A stretch of DNA of 64,000 nucleotides from Cryptomeria japonica. Its lineage: Eukaryota > Streptophyta > Pinopsida > Cupressales > Cupressaceae. The position numbers were made by a program, and so were the translations under genes. Every line of letters starts with the position of its first letter. The stretch's first letter is position 1. The stretch lies in the NCBI RefSeq assembly GCF_030272615.1, contig NC_081405.1, forward strand, positions 608,270,677 to 608,334,676. Direction: 5' to 3'. Below are positions 33,055-46,770 of this stretch, piece after piece. A model generated the notes under the pieces. That model was given only the letters and a program-made list of their open reading frames with translations, did not search any database and was not told the DNA's origin.

Positions 33055-35960
33055 CTCATGGATGTTCCCTGGATTGTTGGGGGTGATTTTAACATGATTG
33101 AATGCCCAAAAGACAAGCTAGGTGGCCTTAACCTAAAATGGAAGGGTGGGGAGAAATTTCACTAGGCTAGGTTGAAGAATAAACTCGGGTTATTTGATCC
33201 TCTAGAAGGTCTAAAGGAGTATGCTGATAAATGGTATATATGGTGCAACTTCCAACAAGGGGGGAGAGTAATACATTGTAGGTTGGATAGGTTTTATGCG
33301 AATAAAGTTTTCTTCTCCTTCAAGCAAGAGGATAATAGAACTATAGTGAAGGTATGTCCGTTCACCTGCTTAGATCACCATCTAATTATTGCATAGATTA
33401 TATTACAATATAATTCTACCTCACCTTTTGTGAGGGAGGGAAAATTTATCCTTAATATCAATTTATCAAAGGATTGGCATATTAGGAATGATATCTACAT
33501 GATTAGGAAAATAAATAAATGGGATTGTCACACCCTATTTTCCATTGATAAATGGAACATAAATGTTGAGAGTTAGAAGAACCTTATACAAACACCTGGT
33601 AAGAAAAAAGCCAAAGATGGTAGGAAACTAGAAAGGGATTTAGGGGATAATCTTCAAGTGATGCAAGCCAAATCCAAAATGACCTCGCCAATCCAAATAT
33701 TTTTCATTCTCTATCTCATACCATGGACATTGTAAGAAATATTCAACATAAAAAAATACAAATAATTAAAGTGACAACTAGAATAAATTAGTTGCACCAT
33801 GGAGATAAAGGCTCCAAATTCTTCTTTAATATGTTGAGATAGAAGGAATACAATGAAATAATTGAAAGAATCAGGGAAGATGGTAAGTAGTTGGTGGATG
33901 TTGAGGATATTAAAGCCATTTTTTTTCTCTACTACTAGAAGGTATTCACCTCTTAAGATAATTCCCCCTCTAGTCTCTCTACTGGTGATAAATGTAAGGC
34001 TTTCATCCCATAAAGGATCTCAGATAAAGAGGTTGGATCTCTCAATAAACATCTTTCAATTGAAGAAATTCATAAGGCCATTAGTTCCCTTAACAATGAT
34101 AAGACCCTGAGCTTTGATGGATTTCCTATTGAGTTTTACAAAGGAGTTAAGGATTTTTTTAACAAGGACTTGTTGCAGATATATGAGGAAGCTCTAGCCA
34201 GAGGTACCTTAGGTGCCAACTTTGTAAGAAATACTCAAACTTGTTTTATTAAGGGAAGATATATTATTTAGAACCTTATTAGAAGTTGGAAAGCCATGAA
34301 TTGTAAAAAGTTAGCCAACAAGAATTTTGTGATGTTCCTCATAATGACACCTCTGGACAAGTTGAGGTTAATTCTTCCCATACTAAATCCCTCAAGATGA
34401 GAAGATCTATTAGGAAAGGATGCTCACTGGCTCCTAGCTAATTTTCTATTGCCTCTGATGCTATTTTCTATCCGCTTAAAGAATCTTCCTTGTTGAGAAG
34501 GATTAAAGGCATTTCTTTACCTAATAAAGTGGATCTGATTAATATCCAATTTGCAGATGATACAACCCTTTTTCTACAGCTTGAGGAGGTCAATATGGAT
34601 TCCTTAATGTTAAAAATTAATGTGTTTTGTGAGTCCTTCGGGGCCAAAATATCAATAGCCAAATCCACACTTCGTGGATGGGATGATGTCTGTCCCACAT
34701 GGCTTAATAAGTATAATTATTAATGGGGATGCCCCTCCAAGCAATTTAGATACTTGGGCATCTCCTTCTATGTTAACCCATGTCTAAAAGAAATGTGGTT
34801 GTAGATTAAAGGAAAATTAGACAACAAGCTTGGCAAATAGAATAAGCAATTTATTCGTCTCTTGCTAGCATAATTTAGCTTTGTCAAAAGATGCTATCTT
34901 CCTAGAGCTTTTATTAGGCCTTAATTTGGATGTTTAGTAACTAACAAATTGTTGATATTCAAAAGACCATTAGGAATTTCCTAAGGTTTGATGTGAAAGG
35001 TAATAGGAAGTGGCACTCAATTAAATGGAGCTAGTGTTGTCTTAGTAAGAAGGGAAAAACGGGGTTGAAGAACCTCAAAATATAAGGGATTTATCTAGCT
35101 ACCAAATGGATCTTTAATGATCTTGAAGGGAAAGAACCATGTAAGGTTTTAATAAAAAATAACATAAAGCTTATTGTTCCTAAGAAAGACAAGACCTAGA
35201 AAATGATCCCATTTAGTGACCTCATGAATGGCAAATTCCTTATCTCCCCGATTGGTTCTAATATTTTCAAGGCAATATGGAATGCTTGGGAACTCACTAG
35301 ACAATTAATCTCTAATAGTAGGATTCTTAGAAATGATGTAAATATTTGTAGTGAAAGATCTATCTATTGGAATTTATTTTACAAGGGTAGACCTCTAGCT
35401 CCCACTAAGGATTCTCAACCAAAAGTTAAATTTTTTGTTGTTTCAATAATATCATTTGTAATATTCAATTAACCTCTTGCTTTGAGATCTCTTAGAAATT
35501 TTAGTTTCCTACATCCAATTGGAGGACATACTCCATGTTAAAGGAGCTTTCTCTCACTCTCCATCTCCCTAAGCCATGTGCTGTGGATGTAGATAGATAT
35601 TGTTTGTCCACCTCGGTGGATGTCACTCTGCTCATGACTACCAAAGCTAAGATGATCTATGATTATTTATGCTATAATTTTGATTTGATTATGAATGTTA
35701 AGCTTACATGGTAATTAGATTGCAGTAATAAGGACTAGAAAAAATTAATTACTTGGTTATGGGGTAGTGATATTGCTCCTAAGAATAAAGGCTTCATTGG
35801 CTCTTTATTCTTCATAGGCTCCCATTTAAGAATAAGCAGCATGATGTTGATATTTGTAATATATGTAGGGTAGCTAAATCTAACCTGCATATCTTTTTTT
35901 ATTGCATTACTGCTTAAGAATTCTAGAACTTATTTGGGATTAACTTTTCATTATGGATCA
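33055..35960 (+). mobile_element. LINE ORF2 remnant (EN-RT-zf)
   Basis: A degenerate non-LTR retrotransposon. The endonuclease part reads W-I-V-G-G-D-F-N-M-I-E near 33070-33100, then C-R-L-D-R-F-Y near 33285 and D-H-H near 33376. The reverse transcriptase includes F-D-G-F-P-I-E-F-Y near 34113 and the catalytic F-A-D-D-T at 34550-34564. A zinc-binding reverse-transcriptase C-terminal segment at about 35820-35945 reads H-R-L-P-F-K-N-K, then I-C-N-I-C and H-I-F-F-Y-C. Frames switch several times and stops are frequent, so it is long dead. The 5' end (ORF1 and start of EN) is missing, and I see no RNase H or poly(A) after 35960. Confidence 0.85.
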
Positions 35961-35999
35961 AACAATTTTTTGATTAAGGATCAAACAAGTTTTGGAAAC

Positions 36000-38600
36000 C
36001 CCCTTACAACAAGTTTTGAAGGTACCTAAAATCCTTGGATTTTGCACAGTTCTAGAACCCAAAGAAGAGCGTTTCCAAAAGATTCAACATAGATTACCAA
36101 CAGATCAAAGTCATCCTAATAATTAAGAATGATCATTGAAGAACCAACTAAGAAAATGAGGCGAAAGCCATCCTATAAAAAACTAATACAAAACCAAAAG
36201 ATGCCTATAAAATAAAATCCAAGGGTTTTATCAAGGCTCCCTTAACCTTCACCAGATACCAAGGGGTTTTCTAGGCACCCATAACTTTAACTTTGGGTTT
36301 TAACAAGGATCCTAAAACCATACCATCTAGAGTCTTGAAGAGAAGCATAAGGAACCAATCTAGAACCAGAGGGTTTTGAAAGACTCCCAAAACCATCAAT
36401 TTGAAACCAACAAAGACAATCCAGTTGAAACTTAGCTCCCTACCATCACAATTCCTTTCCACCTCAATATGAAGAAAATCCACCTGAATAGGAATTGAAT
36501 GGAAACAGACCACTAGCTAGACCAACCAAGTACACTTCAACCTCACCAAGAAGCACTTCCTATCTTCTCCAACAATAACCATCTTTATCTCAATAGAAGA
36601 TAGCTCCACCTCAATAGGAAGATTTAAAAAAGACCAAAGATGTTGATATTGATAAACAAACTAGCCCAGTCAGGCAGTCTCCACATCAATACAAGAGACC
36701 AAATCAAAGACTACACAAATGGAAAATCAAGCCCCCTTTTAAGATGGAACACCATCAAGAAGAGTTGACCTCCATAGGGCTTTTGAGAAGAGCTAAAGAA
36801 GCAAAGACATGAGAAAAAAATCTTGTGTGAAAATGGACACGGGAACTAAACTATGATTCCTAAGAAAAGAAGCATGGGGGTCAAAGGGAAACCGCACCAT
36901 GAAGAAACCCCAGAACAATCCCTCCAACAAATTGTGTTGAAAAAGACCAAAAAGCTCTAATAGATCAAGAAGACCACACCACACCAGACAATACTTAGTG
37001 TGGAGGTATAAAGGTGGAAGGAGGGCTAGAGACAATAGATGGAAGACAAACATACCACTTGAAATGGGGCTCACATTGGAGTGAAGAATCCAAAGAATCA
37101 TTCTACAAATCCAACATGACATCATATCTGTATCCATAAGAAAGTATGGGTTAGATCATAACACTAGAAAATAATAGAAGAAATGGCTCTAAAGAAAAAT
37201 TAATGACCAAATATAAAAATAGGAGGCGAGAGCGATGAGCATCCATCGCCAAATAGGAGACCAAAGGAAGAGTTAACATCAAGAAAATCCCTCAACTAGT
37301 TCACACCAAAAGAGAGGAGGCAGGCCAAACCCACCTCATCCTCATAGCCATCTTCATCATCCTTATTTTCCTCTCCTACAACATCTTCCTTTCCCGAAAC
37401 CCTAACCCTTGAACCACTTCTACTATCACTCCAGCTCCAGCTCATTTCATTATAATGTATCATGATGTTATTACTGGTCACATTTAGAGGCTTAAAAAAG
37501 GACTACAATTTATTTGGTTCCTTTTATCTTTTGCAATGCTTCAAATTATTTGAAATATTGGGAATGATGAAAAGGATCATGGTAAGGATAGGTTTCTTAC
37601 TAGGTCTATAAGAAGACTCATTTTTCACAATGTTGACTTGTAGGTTTCCATTGTTATGAGGCTCACAAGAAGGAAGTTTGAGAGGTTCGTTGAAGATAGG
37701 ACAACTAGAGTATATATGTCTAAACTATCACATGGATACACTTGATCCAAATTTAACATCGAGATAACCTCATTTGTTAATGCATTGGAAACTTTCATAA
37801 ACAAGATTAATGAAGGAAGGACTATTGAAAGGAAATAGCAGGCCCAATTAGTGGCAATGGGAGAAATACTAGTGAATAGTAATATGACCATTATATGAAT
37901 GGAGGGTCATGTTGGTTCGACCTCCTGGATTGATCTGTAGAAGCCTTTGGTAGTTCTTTTTGTTCTTAGTCATGGTCGTAGCAGTCTTTTTTAGTTTGTT
38001 TTCAGTTATAGTTCACTCTTGTTTATATGTCCACAACATAGGGTCCATCTTGTATAATACATGAGGTAAATTTAATATTTGACTCATTCACAAGATTATC
38101 TTTGTATGTACTCTTGTATCTTTTTTAGAATGATATCTCTAGTACTAGGAATATGGTTATGAGGAAATGAGTCCTCTCTACTACAAATTTTAATTGTAAA
38201 TAGTTTATCCCTTATACTTAATACCAAAATAAAATAAAATTATCTAATAGATATTTATTGCATCTCATCTAAAGTTTCTCATTATATTTTTACAGTATGT
38301 GTGATATTATTGGAGTTTAGGATATATAGAACACAAGTCGATGGTCTAGAAGATTATTTGGGGTAACATACGCCATGCTAGTGTTAACATAATCATTTAA
38401 AGCCATGTAAATGGTCTTAAGAATAATTAAAGATTCATTATTGAAGTATTTTTTCATAATATTCTTCTAATAGAATAACTATTTATAAAATAGATCAATG
38501 GTGATAGTTTTCATTAAGTAAATTAGTAAGGGTCCGATTATGTAAACATAATAGGCATCAAGGCAATGGAGAAGTTTCATAAGGAGTGAAACAACAAAAA
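36000..38600. other. Degenerate, possibly LINE ORF1-derived
   Basis: Minus-strand frames (36271-36513, 36793-37137, 37296-37481) are open but low-complexity, and may be the decayed remainder of the minus-strand LINE whose ORF1 starts near 40.0 kb. On the plus strand 37575-37930 reads as a charged, probably coiled-coil protein with several stops (F-V-E-D-R-T, I-N-K-I-N-E-G-R-T-I-E-R-K). I cannot resolve which strand was coding. Confidence 0.3.
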
Positions 38601-38639
38601 ACATAACTTTTAACCAAAGCTAAGAACCAATGAGAAACA

Positions 38640-40005
38640 AGGGTCCATACCCTAGAAAAAGAAATACAATTTCAAAAAAGATGAAAAAGAGGGAGAAGAG
38701 GAAATATTATCTTTCCTTTGTATGTTGACAATAGTCCAAGATATAGTATCTTTAAAAATCCCATGAAGAAGGGAAATAAGAGGAGGGTGTCCCCACTTTG
38801 GGAGACCAACCAAAATGGGGAAATAAATAAGGAGAGGTAGAGAATGTTAGCAACCCCCAAAGAAGGAGAAAAATCTAGGAGAGAAACTAAGAGAGATCAC
38901 TCAAAGCAAGGAGCCATAGGCGGAACCAACGAGGGGACATTTGGCTCTCCATTAAATAACTCCTTAGAATCCTAGGAAGAAACATACACAAATAGATTGT
39001 CAACCATTAAGAAATCATGGGAATAATTCTTCCACCAAGTAGAAGGTCCCTTCTGATGACCCAAAGAGAAAGCTGAAGCCAAATGTCTAATGCAAAAGCA
39101 ATAGTGAGAGTGGAAAGGGACACATTCCTCATAGTCTAAAGGTTGATATCAAGGCCAATCACCAACAATCAAAACCACCTCGCTAAGAAGAGGCAAAGAG
39201 ATATGAAAATCCACCAAGAAATGAGCATATGTAAAGTTCCCTATTTTAGAAGTCGACTCATCAACCTTCAAAAAGCAACCAAGAGTGTTACCAATTGTTT
39301 TGTAAAAAGACATCTCTAAAAACTAGAGGGGAAGATTAAGAAGCTTAACCCATATTAGACATACATTAAGCCACTCAAAAAGAGGGTTAAACGAAGGAGA
39401 CCAAGGCTTAAAGGAAAGAGGAGGATGTTCTTCGCAACTAAACACTTTGTCTAGCACCAAATTCCTCTTAAAAATTTGCAAACCATAGCATTTTTCAAGT
39501 CGAACTGCTCATTTTCCACCACATCATTGCTAGATAACACCATAGGGGGGACTTACCACAAAGAAGAGGATGGTGAAAACCATGAGGAGGAGGAAAAATA
39601 ATAGATTGATAGATATAGATGAAACCCTTAGTATCTTTACTAGGAACCAAGGGAATAAATGCCACAAGCCTAGCACTAGAGGGACTATCAAGCACAAATA
39701 AATAAACATATGCCCTAGCACAACCCAGTCCAAATCCATGAAAAAGTTTAAAAAAATGCCTCACACCTAGAAGAGAAGAGAACAACACAATTAAAAACTC
39801 ATGAAAATGAAGAGGAGCATAGGAAAAATCACCAAAAACCACTCCCAAATGAGGACAAAAACCATTGCACTTTTAGAAGTTTCATCATCCCACACACGTA
39901 AAACATAAATTAAAGTCATTACATGTAAGGGAACAACCAAAAAAAAACAAGGGGTAGCAACTTGGGATGCATGAGAAATAAAAAGGAGTAGCAGTACTGA
40001 CATTT
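38640..40005 (-). mobile_element. LINE ORF1 remnant (DUF4283-like)
   Basis: Read on the minus strand, 39510 down to about 39000 reads P-W-S-P-S-F-N-P, then W-V-K-L-L-N-L-P-L, I-G-N-T-L-G-C-F-L-K-V-D-E, F-T-Y-A-H-F and Q-P-L-D-Y-E. This is the block order of the DUF4283/CCHC-type Gag-like ORF1 of plant L1-type LINEs. The following cysteine/histidine knuckle is eroded (C-F-C-I-R-H-L-A). Stops and frame changes are present. Frames at 39495-39848 and 39791-40003 (-) are its N-terminal part. It lies opposite to the ORF2 remnant at 33-36 kb, so the two are separate insertions. Confidence 0.7.
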
Positions 40006-40009
40006 AAAA

Positions 40010-43000
40010 AATAAAAAATAAAAATGATCAATTGTGGTAGTTTCTAGATTCATGATCTTTTGTTAGGTAGAAAAATCTTGCAAAAGTGACATATGGTAGT
40101 GATGAAATCGTTACATAATCTTAGTTTATTTTTTAATGGTTGATATAATTGATTGGTATTTGATGTAAGAATTTTTAATAAGTCTTAAGTTGAGGGATAC
40201 TGTAGAGAAAAAATATTTGGATAAGTGAGATGAATGTATGAAGAGGTTTTTCATTGAAAGTGTATAGATTGAAGAAGTGACCTAAAGGAACAACTTATTT
40301 TATTTTAATATATGTTATTTAAATTAATAAAAAAATTTACTTTCTTTTTGTTCAATATTTTTTTTCTCAAAATGGTTCTTCGGTTAAACATTGTGTTTCA
40401 TTAGCTATCTGGATATTATTTGAATATATTTTGCATAATTTAATTACTAGACATTTTGATACAATAAAATAATATCTACTTTAATCATATAATTTAATAT
40501 TCTATTATGATCATTGTCAAATATTTTCATCATATTTGTTATTTTTTGTGTTTATTATTGTAGTAAGAACTTTTTTCAATTCTATGAAAATTAAGGGATC
40601 AATGAATTGAAATTCATTATCAACAACAAATTGGGTATCTTTGATAACATTAATTATACTAGATAATAAATATATAAATACTGTCTATTTATCTCTTTTA
40701 CATATATCTCAATGAATGTATTACAAGAAAAAACTATATTATTTATGAAAAAATGGCTCAACATAATATTCATCTACACGTATAGTGAGTTATGGTTTTT
40801 TAAGAACTAATTTGTAATAATTAAAAAGTGGATTGGAACTTTGTAGTGATCATCTCAATTCATTTAATTTAATCTCAAGTTAGCTAATTTCAATAAATTA
40901 TAAATTATAAGATAAGATTAAGTGCCCTATTTTAGTTTATTCTTTACCTAAATACTACAAAAGCTATAATTATAATTTAATAAGTATAAATTGATATTTA
41001 TTAAATATGTTGGGAAAATAGTTTCCGTTCATCTACATAGCAATGTATTTTAAAAAAAATAAAATAAATATCAAAATAAAAAAATTAGTATGAAACAGTA
41101 GCTAACAACAAAAAAATGACCCTCCTAGGTTAGAAATAGTAAAAAAAATCTCAAAATAAAATACCAATACACAAATAGAAACAAATTATCCTATATAGTT
41201 CAAGACCAATATATCCAAGTCCTTCACCATCTGTTTTTACAATATTATCCCAATTGGAAACATCTATGATGAGATAATCGTCATCCTTTTATCTTCTTTT
41301 TTGAGGACTAAATTTTCTCCTCTTAAAATTTCTTAGATTGTTGAAGTCTTGTTGAAGAGTTAGCACATTTGAGATAAATTTTATCATGTTATTTTTAATG
41401 AGATTCAATTATATCATTCATGATGCTCTTTATGTTTATTGGTCCTCTTTTATGGATCTTCATGATTTCACACATATCTTTCCATCTATTATTGAATATA
41501 TAACAATATGGTTTTTAATAATAATGTCCTTACACTTATATAGATTTGTAAGCATATCATTCATTATTTTTTGGGTTTTTATTTTCCTAACCCTCACCAC
41601 ATTCATCACCACTATTAGCATCCCCAAAATCTAGATTATGCTTGTCCAATTCCTAATGATCCATCTTAAAATACTTATTAATGGAGTAATAAATATTATT
41701 GCCTAAGTCATTAAGATGATCAATAGATAGTTGGGATGTCTCACAATCCTTACATTGATATTCATTCTCAATAAGTGAATGAAAATTGTGTCATGCATAA
41801 GCTCAATATTATGAACATCACCCTACTCATCATGACCTTCCCCTTTATAATGAACAAAATAGAAGGATTTGGCTAAGCTAAAATTCCTTCTCTATCATTT
41901 TCTTGCATAGACATATGAATCCTTCAAGGTATCACTCTCTTGATTTGAACTTGAATTAAATATCAAAATTATCATCCCAAAATTTAATTATAACATTCTT
42001 TTACTAGCCTTAATAGAAGAACCTAACTATCCCTATTTATTTTTTTTAAAGAGAGAGAGTAATTTTCCATAGTGAAGACCCAAAATCCTTAAGAACTTAC
42101 TTAAATTTATCTTTCAAAACAAAGTTAGGAAAAATAAGTTATCAAATTTACCATATACAACATTTAAAGGTGTTGGGTCCACATACCATCCAATGAGGAT
42201 TGGAGTAGACTTATTTTTTTACAAAGTTACATGTGAAGCAATGAGGATGCACCACATAAAGTGTAAAGAATACACATATTATGATTTAGAAAATACTCTT
42301 GAAAATGGATTAAGTATTTTAAGAGCTTCAAGTAAAAGAGCTTGTGGTAATCAAGGTGAGGAGTGGGGACCTAATGGTGAGTAAAAATTTTCTCAAAGAG
42401 AAACCGTGCATCGACTATTTATCTACTATGTACTAATAATGAGGTAATGAGATGTTGTGGGGAATTAATAAATATTATGAATTGCTTCTTAAATTTGAGT
42501 AAAGTTGGAGCATATGAGCTACTAAAGGAAATATAAGTAGAAACAAATAAGTAGGGGTAAATAACCATATTAGAAAATATAACAAAAAAAATAAAAATAG
42601 TTACACACATTCTTTAAGACACATGGAAATTAATGACAATGGATAAATTAGTTAATATTATAAAAGTATAGGGATCCTTTGGTGTTAAGGAATTATAAAT
42701 TGGTTTATAATAAGGGTATAGAAAAAGAAACATGGATTAATTTGTGATAATAATACATAGAAAAAACTGTGGAAGGAGATTGCAGAAAATGTTAAAGACA
42801 TTGAAATGAAATAACTAGAGACAAGGATAGATCTATAACCTCATGGAATGTCACAAAGGACATGTAGACACAAATATTAGAAATCTACGATCAAGAATAA
42901 AAATATATATCTCCACAAAATGATCTCACCAAAAAAATGATACCTATAAATTTTATCTATAGAGCAAGGAGAACATAAAGCCACAATGAGAAATGCATGA

Positions 43001-43255
43001 GAATAAGAATTAGAGAGAAAAATCCTTGATGTGAAGTATTTATTTAAATAAAATGCTAAAGTAAGAAAATTAACTTTGAATTTGTTTGATAATATGAAGT
43101 GATATGTTTAAAAGGGAATTACAAACCATGGTGAATACATAACACTAAGAGAACACATGCACTAAAAGAGAAAATACAAAATTAGGCTGACAATATAAAT
43201 TTGAATAGTGTTTATAGTTTAGATCATAATTAATACAACAAATATAGAACAAAAC
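40010..43255. other. AT-rich DNA, nothing firm
   Basis: No gene recognised. The minus strand of 41.2-42.0 kb has protein-like stretches with stops, but I could not assign them. Frames at 41386-41634 and 42193-42384 (+) are unsupported. Confidence 0.4.
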
Positions 43256-43260
43256 CTTTA

Positions 43261-44000
43261 GTGATTCTTATTTACCTTGTGGCCACCAATCAGATGGAGT
43301 GTCTCCGGAAAATGGGTATGGAGATCGAATTCCTTAAAGAGGATATTAAGGGTATTGTTGATACTTCTATGGACAATCTGGGACCAAATAAATTAAAAAA
43401 AATCCTTCAAATGACCCAGAAAATGAGTGAGGATGTGGACAAGATAAAATCGAATCATGAAAGTAGGATACCGAATTTGGAGGTGAGTGTTGTAGAAATA
43501 AAAGACAGTCTGAAAAATCTGGTTGAGATTAGCAAGCTTGCAATGAATAATAGTTTAAAATATTTATTGATGGGTCAAAAACATGATTATGGATTACAGG
43601 GTTGATCCCATTGCCAGTGTGACACCTTCAGACTCTAAGAAGAAGATGAAAGTGAAGGGTGCAAGTGGTTAGACACCTCGATCCCAAACTACGACTAGTC
43701 AATGTACCCATACCAGGAGCAAGAACCAGGAGCAAGGCAACTCCAAATTTATAATGGACGAGTTGGAGGATATCAATAGGAAACTCATTCAGAAGAATGC
43801 AGATTTGGTGCATTCTTATCAGTAGGTCTCTGTTTGTGTTGGTCTTTATCATTGGTGTTTTTTAGACTATTTTGTGGGCTTGGCCCAATTTCATTTTTCT
43901 TTTGCTGTTGGTTTTGGAGTATAATGCTTATTTCTAGGATTTCTGTATAACTTTTGGGTTTCGGGTCCTTGTAAAACCTGTTTACCTTAATCAAAAACCT
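43261..44000 (+). mobile_element. Retroposed coiled-coil ORF fragment with tail
   Basis: A 114-codon frame (43261-43605; V-A-T-N-Q-M-E-C-L, then charged heptad-like residues K-I-L-Q-M-T-Q-K-M-S-E-D-V-D-K-I) probably forms a coiled coil. It is followed by a T-rich tail ending GGTCCTTGTAAAACCTGTTT, then ACCTTAATCAAAAA, matching the tail at 4380-4456. The first 'start' is not certain and the 5' part is missing. The combination suggests a 5'-truncated retroposed copy of a repeated ORF. The family is unknown to me. Confidence 0.4.
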
Positions 44001-45156
44001 TTAGTGATGCATTGTTATTGCACTAAAAGACATTTTAGAATAAATTGTTCATGTAATGCACAATCTTTATTTCTATAATTATGAATGTGTAAATAGATAT
44101 TTTATCATGATTATTATTGATTTTGGAAAAACCTAAGAAATAACTATTATTAATTATAGACTTAGATTTGACAATATAAATTACACTATTATTGGAAAAA
44201 AACTATAACATCATATATAACAAAATATTCTACTCATTGATAAGAGGGAAACAATTTTGGAGGAAGGTCCTTCTATTAACCCAGCTTATAGTATATCTCC
44301 TTGCTAAGTTCATTGTGATCAAGCACCTAAGCTAAATTCTTAAGAGTGATCATCCTACCGACCAACCCATAAACCATTCTAAAGAAGGGACAATTATTGA
44401 AGAGTTTAGAGCTCTCTCACACCACTGTATTATTAAAAAGAAAAGGGTTATTTCTAACTGTAAAATATTGAAAGCTCATATGGACAATATATAAGATTGT
44501 CTCAATATATATAATAATGTAATAAAATGGTTCCTTGCCCATATAAAAAATATAGGATGATAACCTAGGAGATGGATATGAAGATGTTCAACTAGATCAT
44601 GGAACAAATAAAAACCAAGGTGAACAAAGACATGTGAATTTTTTTTCTAAAAAAAATTCCTACCACTTTATAAAATTGAGGGAACCCAAAGTTGAATGTT
44701 TTCACCATATAAAAGATATAGGATGAAGTAGATTGGAACTTATCCTAAAATATCAATCTCAACGATCAAAATATAAAAACATGGCTACCTACATATTTTT
44801 TTTGAAAGTTAAACTTCAAAATGGAGAAGAGTGGGTAAATAGGAGGGCATTTCTAGAAGAATCAAGGTCAAGGCCACAAATTCAAGAATTTAGTTAACCA
44901 ATATTATTGAAGTATAACTTTTAGAGGTCTCCTTCATTGTTTAGGTTAATCTTCTCACCAAACAATGACAAGCTACCAATAAATGACAAAAAATGGCTAA
45001 CAAAAACTAGGTATTTGTTTGAATAATGTTATTACTATTCCTGTAATTTTGTCTATTCATATTCTTAAGTTTATTTTCCTACTCCTATATTCCATAGTAC
45101 TTGCTTTTGGTTGTTCTCTCATTATAAAAGGGCTAAGTAATTTAAAAAGTCATTTT

Positions 45157-45179
45157 ATATATATATATATATATATATA
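45157..45179. repeat. (AT)n microsatellite
   Basis: About eleven AT units, inside the part of copy A not present in copy B. Confidence 0.9.
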
Positions 45180-46133
45180 AAATAAAGGTGGTGGACAACA
45201 AACAAAAAGGACACTAATATATAAAGCAACTATTTTATAATCTTTATCAATTTATATTCCCAATACATGAAGGTACAAAATTAAGTGAATGACAATCACC
45301 CACAAGATTAATTCTAGGTGTAGATAGAGAATGTTTTTATTTTGTTGGTGATTTCACTATATAAATAATTATTAGGATGAACAAAGGTATCACATTCCTA
45401 GTTAGCTAACAAAAGTTTTAATGTCCAAATCATCCATTATCTATTAAATTCTTTTTTGTGTGGATATTATCATATTTAATTTAATGAGAAGGGGTACTTT
45501 TTATTCAATAACTTGAATGTTAGGTAACTCATGAGATTAGGATTCTTCTCATTTGATCAAATATTTTTAACATATTTAATAATATGAAATAAAGATCAAA
45601 GACAATAAATAATGGTTTAAATTGTTAATGTCATGTTGACGTTGCACTCTTATCATAATTTTTTGTATAACAAAATTCTCATGTGTTATGTTCATATCTT
45701 TTACATCAAAACTTACTAAAACATTAAAATAATTAAATAATATTATTTTCAAATTATTTTTGTAATTGTAAGAATGATACCTTGTAAAAAAAAAATCAAC
45801 ATAAGAGAACACGTCGACAATGTTTGCATCAAAATCATTCTAAAATAACGCATGAATCAGATAGCCATGTTCAACTATTTCCATGATAGTAAAACGTATG
45901 GCTAATAAAGAAAGTCAAATAAAAAAAAATGAAGATACTGTCTGATAATCTCCTCAAAACATTTTAAAATACAAGCAGTCCTATCAATCAATGAAAGAGT
46001 AAATAATTTTACTGAATCGGATAGAAAAAGTCGATAATTTTGGCGGGAAGCAAAAAAATACTGGAATTTTTGTACAGTGTAGTCAAATATATTATCTTCA
46101 AATTTCGTATCTTGTAAGTCGACAATGTGTTTA

Positions 46134-46168
46134 CAGACAGGAGCGCACTTCTGACGTCGTTTTCTACA
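46134..46168 (+). promoter_or_regulatory. Conserved TGACGTCG element upstream of TIR gene
   Basis: A block around AGGAGCGCACTTCTGACGTC (TGACGTCG at 46152-46159) is retained almost unchanged in the duplicate (60285-60316, with one T-to-C change that alters TGACG to CGACG). TGACG/ACGT cores bind TGA-class bZIP factors, which act in plant defence responses. It lies about 330 bases before the proposed ATG. A regulatory role is inference from conservation and motif. Confidence 0.4.
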
Positions 46169-46353
46169 TAAATTAAAAAAAAATATATATATAATTGATA
46201 CTTTTCAAATGTAGCTGAAAGAAAGAAAATTGATATTTTGGAAATGCAGCTGAAATCTTTCACACTCTTTTTTCGATGAACCGTATAATCATATACGAAC
46301 ATAATTATCAGATACATTTGTTAGTCAAACAAACTTTAAAGGGTCTACATACG

Positions 46354-46360
46354 TATAAAT
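46354..46360 (+). promoter_or_regulatory. Candidate TATA box of TIR gene
   Basis: TATAAAT about 130 bases upstream of ATG 46489, the best TATA-like motif at a sensible distance. AT-rich surroundings make chance matches likely. Confidence 0.35.
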
Positions 46361-46458
46361 CTTTTTCAAGCTGATTGTGGAAATTTTTTGTTTGAATAAT
46401 TTAAAATATATTGGTCACAAATTTAATAACTGTATTACACCTCGTCGCTGTAGCTCTC

Positions 46459-46770
46459 TTACAATGTATTGCCCATCTCTGTGCCTTAATGCCACGTCCA
46501 ACATGTTCTTTGCCCATCTCTCTTTGTGAAAGTAATCAGCCCGGTGGGTGTGCTTACAATAACCCTAGATGTGTTCTCCTTACTATCATGGAGATAATCA
46601 ATCCTCTTTGTCTTCTTACAATGTATTGCCCATCTCTGTGCCTTGCTCCAACGTCCATGCATTCTTACATTAATCCCAAATGTTCTGTGCCCATCGCTCT
46701 TTGTCTTCCACCCATGGAAAATAATCAGCCCTATGAATGTTCTGAAAATAACGAGTGTGTGCATTCTTCG
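46459..46770 (+). repeat. Internal duplication in TIR gene 5' region
   Basis: CTTACAATGTATTGCCCATC at about 46459 recurs at 46614, about 155 bases apart. Each copy is followed by a CCCATC.CTCTTTGT block and an AATAATCAGCCC-like block. The duplication keeps the reading frame and encodes the cysteine-rich N-terminal extension of the longer protein form. Confidence 0.75.
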
